A stretch of DNA of 35,700 bases from Copromyces sp. CBS 386.78 (lineage: Eukaryota; Ascomycota; Sordariomycetes; Sordariales; Sordariaceae), in the NCBI GenBank assembly GCA_030685235.1, contig MU839298.1:1-35700 (forward strand). The letters are read 5' to 3'. How positions within the stretch are numbered: position 1 is the stretch's first letter; every line of letters starts with the position of its first letter. Below, one piece after another: positions 23,907 through 32,347 of this stretch. Position numbers and translations under genes: made by a program. The notes under the pieces were generated by a model, which was not told the origin of the DNA, made no database searches, and saw only the letters and a list, made by a program, of their open reading frames with translations.

Positions 23907-24080
23907 TAACTAAGTTTTTTACTTTACTAATAACCTTAATCCTAAAAATAAAAAGGGTACCAAAATTACCGCCCTTTCTTTCTGGTTATTTTGCACCCGG
24001 CTAGCGGTCCGTGCGCCCTCTATTTAACGAGAAATCTTACTTCAAAAAAAATCAGCCGAATGAGTATTTAGAAAAAAAAA
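23907..24080 (+). repeat. Third copy of the inner R segment (R3)
   Basis: It is homologous to 30645-30815 in R2 and, inverted, to about 4235-4395 in R1. Shared landmarks include AAGTTTTTT, ACTAATAACC, GGTTATTTTG and GGTCCGTGCGCCCTCTAT. The R termini and GCAACGG motifs are absent, so this block moves or is duplicated separately from R. Confidence 0.65.
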
Positions 24081-24206
24081 ATTTAAAAAAAAAAATTTAA
24101 AAAAAAAAAAAAAAATTTTTTTAAAAAAAAGAAAAAGAAAAAAAGAAATTTAAAAAAAATATAAAAAAAATTAAAAAAAAATATAAAAAATTTTTTAAAA
24201 TAAAAC

Positions 24207-24290
24207 TAAAAATAAAAATAAAAATAAAAATAAAAATAAAAATAAAAATAAAAATAAAAATAAAAATAAAAATAAAAATAAAAATAAAAA
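24207..24290 (+). repeat. (AAAAAT)n microsatellite, about 14 copies
   Basis: Near-perfect hexamer array between A/T-rich flanks. The complementary array, (ATTTTT)n, is at 25485-25580 in insertion I. Confidence 0.9.
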
Positions 24291-24474
24291 ATGAAAATAA
24301 AAATACAATAACTTACAAAAATAACGTAGAAATAAAATACTTCGGAGGAATACTTTGAAAATAAAATAATTTGAATCATTTAAAAAAAGAAATCAAAATT
24401 AAAAGACCTTAAACGTACTAGAATTTCAATATATAATAATAATTTATAGGATAAAAAGTAATTATTTACTACAG

Positions 24475-24868
24475 AATCGAATTTAGTATTTATATTAGAG
24501 TATTAAAATCTTATTATTTATTATAGAATCTAGCTTATTATTTATAGTAGACTGTCAAAATCTTAATATTTATAGTTGGTAGAATCTAGCTTTTTATTTA
24601 TAATAGACCGTTAAAATTTTAATATTTATAGTTGGTAGAATCCAGCTTATCATTTATAGTAGACCGTCAAAATTTTAACGTTTATAGTAGGTAGAATCCA
24701 GCTTATTATTTACAATAGACCGTTAAAATTTTAACGTTTATAGTAAATAGAATCCAGCTTATTATTTATAGTAGACCGTTAAAATTTTAACGTTTATAGT
24801 AGGTGAAATCCAGCTTATTATTTATAGTAGACCGTCAAAATTTTAACATTTATAGTAGGTAGAATTTA
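24475..24868 (+). repeat. 56-bp tandem array, about seven copies
   Basis: Successive AGAATCCAGC starts at 24581, 24637 and 24693 give a period of exactly 56. Each unit carries TTATAGTAGACCG and the self-complementary GTTAAAATTTTAAC. Copies toward the left are more diverged. No coding frame runs through it. Confidence 0.85.
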
Positions 24869-25484
24869 ACTCTAGACCCATAACAGCTGCGCTTCAGTAA
24901 ATTCTTCCCGCCTCGCGCCGGAAGACGATGTTACTATCATTACTTTCGTAGCTATTATAAATCGGATTAGGAAGTAGAACGGCTATAAGGCCATAAAATT
25001 AACAATATTTTTTATAAGCTTACAAAATATTAAGAAAGCTTTTAAGCCGAAAATCGATTTATTAAATAAGGAGTTATAGAAATTTATCCCTATAAAATTC
25101 TATAACCTCCTATTTATAAAGAAATAATCGGAAGCCGACAAGGTTAACCCTTATTGCCCTAATATTGATTATAAGATTAAAATTAAGAAGGACGAAATAA
25201 GTAAAGAATTATTACTCTTTTTACGTTTAAAATAGTCTTCCCTTGGGCGGAGCTGGATATGCCCGAGGGAGGCAGTGAAACGCCCATCTTATAAAATACT
25301 TATTTATTAAGTTTTTTAGAATTGGAATTTCTTGCTTACTAAAGGCCGCAGGACGCGGCCTCTAGCCGGAAATCTCAATCTTTTAAAATTATTTTTATCT
25401 CTAATTTTTTATCATTAATATTAGTATTATTATTAATTCTATTTTCATTATAATTTTTATTTTCAATTTTTATTTTCAATTTTA

Positions 25485-25580
25485 ATTTTTATTTTTATTT
25501 TTATTTTTATTTTTATTTTTATTTTTATTTTTATTTTTATTTTTATTTTTATTTTTATTTTTATTTTTATTTTTATTTTT
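25485..25580 (-). repeat. (ATTTTT)n microsatellite, about 16 copies
   Basis: Perfect hexamer array inside insertion I, complementary to the array at 24207-24290. Confidence 0.9.
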
Positions 25581-25590
25581 ACCAGCTATC

Positions 25591-25692
25591 CACGGTCGCA
25601 TCCTTCACGGTCGCATTCACCACGGTGAGTCGCATTCACCACGGTCGCATTCACTACGGTCGCATCCACGGTCGCATCCACGGTCGTATTCT
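25591..25692. repeat. Minisatellite ACGGTCGCAT(TCACC), about seven units
   Basis: Units of 12 to 19 bp sharing ACGGTCGCAT start at 25592, 25607, 25622 (with GAG inserted), 25641, 25656, 25668 and 25680. It adjoins the hexamer array directly. Confidence 0.8.
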
Positions 25693-25724
25693 AAGAAAAC
25701 CTCTTCTTTTCGATTCAGTTTTTC

Positions 25725-26079
25725 TCAATAACCAGACCTCGTAACACGATGTAAAAAGCACCAAAATGACCGGGTAATTGAGGCGAACATTTTGACAATT
25801 TTTTCATTTGGATGCATTCTTTCGTTGAGGAGCGGTATTGATCCAAATGTAAATTTGGTCAAATCTTTGTCCGTGCTATTCAAACTGTGTCCTGGTGACG
25901 ACACATTTTCCTTTTTGGGATCTTGGCGCACGTGGAATTTTCTGCATATTGGACGCCTATAGACAGAACCGCCGCGCTTTCCTCGCGTCGATAGCGGGCC
26001 CACGGACCGCGACCTTTGGTGCGGTTCTTTCGTGTCACCTTTGGTAGGCCCGGTACATCTCCTCTCCTCTGGGCATGGG
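25725..26079 (-). CDS. Open frame of about 118 codons in insertion I, doubtful
   Basis: A stop-free minus-strand frame, without RIP stops, fills the right half of insertion I and runs on into F. It encodes a Lys/Arg-rich product with no domain I recognise, no signal peptide and no membrane segment. Its only ATG lies outside the insertion in F, so as it stands it is not a sensible gene. It could be the captured exon or 5' end of a host gene or retroposon. It is listed because intact coding-like sequence is exceptional in this window. Confidence 0.2.
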
Positions 26080-26882
26080 CGTTTCAATAATATATTTCGA
26101 AAAAAGTTCTTAATATTAAAGAAAACGATTAAAAACTTTATAAATAAAGGGTTCATCCGTACCAATAATTCTTCTACGGCCGTACTAATACTTTTCGTTA
26201 AGAAGCCTAATAGCGGTCTACGCTTTTACTATAATTATAGAATTTTCAATAGTATTATTAGAGTAAATTACTACCCCCTACCGCTAATTAAGGAGACTTT
26301 TAGGGTTATCGCCAAAGTAAAATAGTTTACTAAAATAAACGTAGTATAAACTTTCTATAAAATCCGTATAACGGAAGGTAAGGAGGGTAAAATAGCATTT
26401 TAGTGCCAATACGGGTTGTTCGAATGGATAATGATACTATTTAAATCATATAATATACTTATAACGTTTTAAGAATATATCAATAGCGTTTTAAATAATT
26501 ATTTCGACGAATTCGCCTCCGCTTATATAGATAACGTATTAATATTTTCGTTTAGTTCGAAGGCCAATTATATAATTAAAATACGTAAAGTAGTAGAACG
26601 TATAATTATTATTAAACTTTATTTTAACCTAAAGAAGTATAAATTCGTAATTAAAAACATTAAGTACTTAGGCTTTATCGTAATTGTACTAAATATCGGT
26701 ATTTAAATAGACCCGGAGAAATTTAGAGCGATTATCGAGTAGGAGGTATCTACCTTTTAGAAAGGGGTAAAGAACTTCTTAGGGTTTATTAACTATTATT
26801 AAATATTTATTAACACTTTTTCTTTATTAATAGGATTACTAATAGCGCTTACAAATAAAAAGATCCCCTTCGAATAGATTAA

Positions 26883-27115
26883 TATCACGGGTAGAGGGCG
26901 AGAGGTTGGGTGTAGATGTAGGATATGCGTAATTGCACGAGGGAAGAAAGGGAAGAGTATAGAGGTGCGATCGGGAGATAGGCCTTTATAGGACTCGAGC
27001 CATAAACCCTAGTAGGTCTATAGCGGGAGGCTATAGCCAATTAACCGATAATAGTAATAGTAGTCTTAGAGAGCTACTATCACCAATATATACAATATAG
27101 GTTAATCCTATAATA
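26883..27115 (-). repeat. 3' LTR of D
   Basis: 233 bp. On the plus strand it starts TATCACGGGT and ends CCTATAATA, with the same organisation as B's LTR and the 5'-edge stem (CCTATATTG/CAATATAGG region, minus strand). It is adjoined by a purine stretch (AATAGGGGTAG, minus strand). Confidence 0.75.
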
Positions 27116-27179
27116 CTACCCCTATTTAAAAGAAGCTATATAGATGACTAAAGTTATATAAAATAATAAATAACCTTAT

Positions 27180-30100
27180 TAAACGTTTAATCCAACTGTA
27201 AAAAACTTCTATAGCCGCCAATTATAATAACCTCCTCCTCCCTTCGTACTTCGTTAGCAGAGCTTCCCCTTCTATAGCCGGCTCTTCTTCCTTTTCTAAT
27301 GTACTTTCCGCTCTTTCTAAAATTTTCTTCCGCTTCCTTTCGGCCGTTAATTAATTTAGGGGTATTAGAACTTCTAAATATACTTCGTAATATTATCGTA
27401 TCGCTTCGGGGGCTATAACTACGTTAGCGCGCGGTTATTATAAAGGTTAATAAAGTAGTACTTAAACGATGAAATATTTTTAACGACCGTTAGCCGCTTT
27501 ATAGTAACTATTAATTTTAATAAAGTCCTATTCTACTAAATCCTCTTCGTTATTAATCTTCTTTATATTATAATTTTAATTTATACGAACGTCCTTTTCC
27601 TATACCTCTAACTATCCCGGAATACTTACTTTAACCTATAGCTTAATTTTATTAACGTAAAAGGTAGGGCTATATTTTATATTAACCGGTAATTTAAATA
27701 TAACCCTATAGCTATCTACTTTAATAATTTCGAACGGGCCTTTATAAAAGGGGGTAAGCTTTATATACAGTCGGCTAATATCGAAATTTTCCGTATTAAA
27801 TATCACTTTATCTCCCGTTTTATACTTCGGAGCATTTATCCTTCGAATATTAGTATTAATTTTGTACCGTTATTAAATTTATTTTATTTAATTTATAACA
27901 TATTCTAATACTTTTTTAAAACGATTAGTAATTTCGTTAACTTTAAAATATTCCGCTTATTATTAAATTAATAAATTTAATAGGTATAATTTTACTAATT
28001 TAACGCCTATATAAGGGTAGAAACTATAATTAATAAAGAAAGGGGATATTCCTATTATTTCTAATATTAAATTATTACTAGCAAATTCCGCGATTAGCAA
28101 CTAGTTTACCCTATTATCCTATACCCAATTAATATAGAAACGAAAGTATTTCTCTATCTCCATATTAATACGCTCTATTTAGCCGTTAATAGCTAAGTAG
28201 AACACAGAAGAGGGCTTAAGAATTACTTTTAAACGGGAAGATAAAGCTCTCTAAAATTACGAAACAAATTGGGAGCTTTAATCTAATATAATAGAGCCCG
28301 GAAGGCCGTAAATATTATAAATTCTCTTAATAAACTAGTCTACTAATTCTTTAGCCGTAAAGCCGATAATAAGAATGAAATATCGTATTTTTATTAAACG
28401 ATTAACGACGATAATTATATATTTAAATTCTTAACCCCAGCGTACGTAGGGAATTAAAGGGGTAATATAATCTACGGAAATATCCTTCTATAGTACGAAA
28501 AGTACTACTAACGGCTTTAAAAAACCGTATAGGGAGTATTATAATAATTTAGATTTGGTATACGGTACGTAGGCCTTATAATAGGCCCTAACGGTATTAA
28601 ATATCCTTAATTAGAAGAAAGATTGAGAGAGTAACAAATAAGTTTTTTTACAATTTGGGTAATTAGTAAACGGCGAATTGTATATACGGCGGAGGAATTA
28701 AAATTAAAGTTAAATATTATTAGAATCGACGATAACAGCGCTTCGAAAGTAGGTTCGTCCTTATATTACTTTATATTTAACGAAGGATACCTTTTTTTAA
28801 TTAATCTTTTACCTCCTTAAATTATATACAGCGATTAGGGTCCGATAGGTAAACGAGTAAATCTTATAAAAATACCAATTTCTTATAACTCTTTATAATT
28901 AAATGATTAATAAATTTATTATTTATTACTTCTAAATCGTAAATATATTCGGTCTTAACGTTAATAACTTCCTCTCCGCTCTCTAAAATAAAAGTTCCGT
29001 TTACGAAAATATTATGATCGAATAAAACCTTATTTCTAATTAGTAATTATTCGTCGGCCTTATTTTTAAATAAATCTTTTGGCTTTTTATTTAAGGCGTT
29101 AGGGCGTATTTATAACGAACCTGGTCGGTATTTAATTATAAAATTGAATTAGGAAAGGAAATAGGATTATTATATATAGTAGGGAATTAATTATTTATTA
29201 GTCGTAAAAGTCTTTAAAATTTAATAGTCTGTAAGGACTTCAAATAATCATTATACCCCTTCAAATTCGGGGCGCTATTCTTCTAAGGCCTTAATAATAG
29301 CGAGTAATTCTTTATTATAAATATTGTAATTATATTTAATTAAAGAGTACTATTAGTTAAAGTAGGCGATAGGGCGAAGGATATTATTATTATTATATTG
29401 TAATAACGTACTTCTATATATTCAATTGGAAGTATCTATTTTTATAACGGTCTATTTTAATTAATTGTAGATCCGAAATATAAGTTTATTTGTAAAAGCT
29501 TTCTTTAATACTTCGAAGGAGTTTTAATACCGTTCTTCCTATTCCTATCCCGCCGTTTTTTTAATTAATTCGTATAACGGGCTAGCGATAATAGAAAAAT
29601 ACTTAATAAAACGACGGTAGAAATTAACGAAGTTTAAGAAGCGTTGAAGCGACTTTTTAGAGTTTAGAATTTCTTATATTATAATTATAAAGACTTTTTT
29701 AAAATTTATTTCGAAATTACTTAGGGTAATAATAAGACTTAAATATTTAATTCGCTACGTATAGAATTCGTATTTATTAATATCGATTTAGAATCCTATT
29801 TTAATTATCCTTTATAAGACCTCTTTAACGTATTCTTTATACTTTTTTTCATTATCGGAATAAATTAAAATATTATTAAGATAAGCGGTGGCGTAAACGT
29901 CGAAAATATTGTATAGGACGTTATCAATATAGTTTTAAAAAGTTCTTAGCGCGCCCTATAAACCGAAAGGATATATAATAGATTTATAAAGGTTAAAGTG
30001 GGTAATAAAGGTAGTAAACTATTTATACCCCTCCTTAATACGGATCCTATTAAACGTAGTAATAATATTGAATTTCGTAAAGATTTTTATTTTATAAATT

Positions 30101-30320
30101 ATATTAAAGGTTTCTTTAATTAGCGGTAGTGGGTAATATATTTTTAATATAACGTTATTAATATTATAGTAGTTTATATAAATACGGACTCCGCTTTTCG
30201 GTTTTTTGATTAGTAAAAGGGGGGAAGCGGCTGTAGATTATAACGGCCGGATAAATTTCTTCTTTAAATTATTAATAATCTACTTTTTAATAACAATTAT
30301 TTTTATAAATAATATATATT
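27180..30320 (-). pseudogene. D pol remnant: RT, RNase H, integrase, chromodomain
   Basis: Reading right to left: RT at about 30310-29560 with YLNNILIYSDN at about 29854-29886 (YLDD expected), RNase H at about 29500-29130, integrase at about 28800-27700, then a chromodomain-like stretch at about 27580-27420 and a Lys/Glu/Arg-rich tail. Gln/Trp codons have become stops throughout. The RT N-terminus is cut a few dozen codons upstream of the YINY-type block, at the R2 junction. Confidence 0.8.
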
Positions 30321-30327
30321 AAGGCTA

Positions 30328-31350
30328 CTTAGCTAGGGGTATATAAAGATGCTTTTATAGTTGTTCAATAGTTGTACAACGGTTTTTAATATCTACAACG
30401 GTGGGGCAACGGTAAAAAAATTTGCAACCGTACTGCAACGGTACATACAATCTGCAAACTACAACCGTTGCAATATCTGCAACCATAGGATTTTTGCACA
30501 TATAACGTAATAACCCACCTTCCTGTAAATTTCTCATAGTACAGAAAATTTATAAAGGGAAGTTGCAAGGGTTATTTCTTAAAATCCTTCCTTCCTACCT
30601 TCCTCCTTTAATATCGAACTTCCCTTTTATAAGGAAGCGAAAACGACCAAGTTTTTTCTTTACTAATAACCCTAACCCTAGAAATAAAAAGGACACCAAA
30701 ATCAGCGCCATTTCTTAGCGGTTATTTTGTACCCGGCTAGGGGTCCGTGCGCCCTCTATATAACGAGATATCTTAGTTTGAAAAAATTTTACCGAACGAG
30801 TCTTTTCGGGAAAAAAAAAAAAAAAAAACTCACTTTCCCTTTATAAGTATAAACAACCAGCTCTTTCCTTAAGAAATTTGGCCTAGTGGCCAAGTGGTTA
30901 ATAAAGTAGTTCTTTAGCTTCAGACTCTTGTTCGATTCCTCGCTGTGACAAAAATTTTTGTTCTTTTCGAATTAAAAAAAAAAGAAAAAAGAAAAAAAAA
31001 AGAAAATAAAAAAAAACAAAAAAGAAAGAAAAAAAGAAAGAAAAAAAGAAAGAAAAAAAAAAAAAGAAAAAAAAAAAAATTTTTTTTTAAAGATTTATTA
31101 GCCTAGATTCGCGATTTCCCTCTGTGACCCTCGCGATTTCCCCTTGTCAAAGAATTTTTTTGGTAATTACGTCATATGTGCAAAAATCCTATGGTTGCAG
31201 ATTTTGCAACGGTTGCAAGACGGTTGCAACACGGTTGCAGCTCATTAAACCGTTGCACTACCCTATCCAAATCTATAATGGTAGTAGATCTCTATACCGT
31301 TGTATAACTATTATACTACAGTAATTTGAACCTTTATATTGTTAGGTAAG
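30328..31350. mobile_element. R2: second copy of element R, with the empty site of B
   Basis: 1023 bp, inverted relative to R1. It begins CTTAGCTAGGGG after TA (30326-30327) and ends GTTAGGTAAG; the next bases are AA, not TA, so the right duplication is lost or mutated. Motif clusters of GCAACCGTTGC type lie at about 30365-30485 and 31196-31255. The B target appears once (ATATC, 30611-30615) in uninterrupted sequence. TAACCCTAACCCTA, two telomere-type units, is at about 30666-30679. Two short overlapping open frames here lie in repeated motif DNA and are not genes. Confidence 0.75.
30880..30950 (+). ncRNA. tRNA-like segment inside R2
   Basis: Exact A box TGGCCAAGTGG (30887-30897) and B box TGTTCGATTCC (30929-30939), followed by A/T-rich and then long A/G-rich sequence (about 30975-31090). 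A palindrome TTGGCCTAGTGGCCAA overlaps the A box. The acceptor arms do not pair. Homologous to the segment in R1. Confidence 0.4.
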
Positions 31351-31921
31351 AACTAATAAACTAATTAAACCGCTTACTAAAAATTAATTCTTACGTTTTA
31401 AGGACAATTTTAACTTTATTAATATAAGTAGAGTATATACAAAGTTCGAAGAGGAAAATATAAATATTATTAGCTTACTTACCGGATAAGAGCTAGACTT
31501 TAATAGTAGTGAAGACGAATACTGACTGTATAGAGTACAGAATAAGGGGGAGTCTCAATATTACTCGTATCCAGTGAGGGGGAGTAGCAAATATTATAAA
31601 CCCTTATAAAGTTGAACCTTATTAGCCTCGTAAGTAGAGCCGTATAAAGTACCGGTATATAGGTAAATAAGGGTGTCTCAAGGGTAGATAAGGTAAGCAG
31701 GTATAAAAGGATGGCAGTCTTATTGTAGATCTATACTAGATAATTGAATGATAAGGCCTTTCTCCTACTCTCTTTGCATCCATTTTGATAGGTACGGTGG
31801 TTCACAAAACCCTTTCCAGACTGCGCCTTCTGCGCAGTCTTCTCTCTTGCTCTCTTTGTCAAATATAGCATTTCAACCATCACACGACTGCTCGCTGTGC
31901 CTTACTCTTGCAGACCCGTTA
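31351..31921 (+). repeat. LTR-like sequence with TATA box (possible copia-type LTR)
   Basis: A purine run AATAAGGGGGAG (31540-31551) resembles a polypurine tract. About 150 bp downstream are GTATAAAAGG (about 31700) and then pyrimidine-rich, normally composed sequence, as in fungal LTR promoters. The stretch ends GACCCGTTACA exactly where the T2 repeat starts. There is no second copy in the window to prove it. An 80-codon open frame at 31748-31990 crosses the boundary and shows no domain; I do not call it. Confidence 0.3.
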
Positions 31922-32347
31922 CAGAAATATATAGAAAAAATAACGGATTATTTCTTACCGTTAACAAATACTAGCGCTTTATTTATTTAATAATATCTCG
32001 TAATACGTACGATAGTAGTTTAATTAATTATAGGGAGGGTAGTAATAGTAATAGAAGAAGCGATAATACGATACGACGATACAAATCGCTAAATATAACG
32101 ATAAATTACTAATTACGAAATCTAGCACGTATAGCGGTTTGAATATATAATAGGCTATAATTTAGGGGCTTAGCGGGCGCGGTACGGTTTGCTAACGCTA
32201 AGAACAAGAGCGTAAAGACTTAGAAGGGATGCGAACGATTTAATTAGCTCAAAAATTTTGGTATACATTAGCGCGCGGGAAGGGTAGGGGGTGGGTGGGG
32301 CGACTGTGTGGGAAAACATTTTCGACTGTCCGAAAAGACTTTCTCTA
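31922..32347 (+). repeat. T2: right-terminal repeat of an H-family element
   Basis: Homologous to 22424-22842. It ends in a doublet of 22-nt units (32304-32325 and 32326-32347; the second contains CCGAAAAGACTTTCTCTA), which is 35 of 44 identical to the doublet at 264-307. A G-rich run precedes it. The rest of the element, to the left, is missing. Confidence 0.6.

Larger units (their letters stand above)
23056..24897. mobile_element. J: 1.84-kb non-autonomous element with 20-bp TIRs
   Basis: Inverted ends TTGAAGCGCAGCTGTTATGG (23056-23075) and its near-exact complement (24878-24897, 19 of 20 matching) are flanked by TA at 23054-23055 and 24898-24899. Removing J restores the reading frame of F around NSSRLAPEDD. 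The interior has no transposase: it is a patchwork of a 70-bp direct repeat, a tRNA-like motif, purine tracts, a GC-rich doublet, a stretch shared with R, (AAAAAT)n and a 56-bp tandem array. Confidence 0.6.
25229..26079 (-). mobile_element. Insertion I in F pol, flanked by CGTTT
   Basis: 851 bp interrupts F pol. CGTTT stands at 25224-25228 and 26080-26084, and removal restores the frame (LLFLRFNNIFRKK). Imperfect inverted blocks near the ends (ATGCCCGAGGGAGG at about 25259; ATGCCCAGAGGAGAGG read inward from about 26076) could be TIRs. Alternatively, on the minus strand, the (AAAAAT)n and following A-rich part could mark a retroposed sequence. The right half is of ordinary composition and not RIP-mutated, unlike everything around it. 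Confidence 0.55.
22846..26882 (+). pseudogene. Gypsy F pol remnant, interrupted by J and I, cut by D
   Basis: Three plus-strand pieces form one gypsy pol: about 22846-23055 (weak), 24898-25228 and 26085-26882. The second ends with a pre-RT block (EADKVNPYCPNIDYKI) and the third resumes in the same frame with FRKKFLILKK, then KGFIRTNNSSTAVLILFVKK, GLRFYYNYR and YIDNVLIFS at about 26523-26550 (only one Asp of YIDD lost). The end has the LGFINYY-like RNase H approach. It then stops at the LTR of D. Fewer stops occur here than in A-D between 26088 and 26325. RNase H, integrase and 3' LTR are not in the window. Confidence 0.75.
26883..30325 (-). mobile_element. Chromovirus D, 5'-truncated, inserted in F
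   Basis: The 3' LTR is at 26883-27115 and pol extends to about 30320, where R2 begins. The preceding ATTAA (26878-26882) would be the target duplication. Gag, protease and 5' LTR are missing; sequence beyond R2 is not a continuation of pol, so the loss is a real deletion, not just the R2 insertion. Confidence 0.8.

Noticed and set aside
30355..30568. Two overlapping 60-codon minus-strand frames and a 66-codon frame at 31124-31324
   Set aside because: They lie in the subterminal motif clusters of R2, and their peptides merely repeat the DNA motif.
30666..30679. TAACCCTAACCCTA as a telomere or interstitial telomeric array
   Set aside because: Only two units, and the same short motif recurs in R1 as part of the R repeat.
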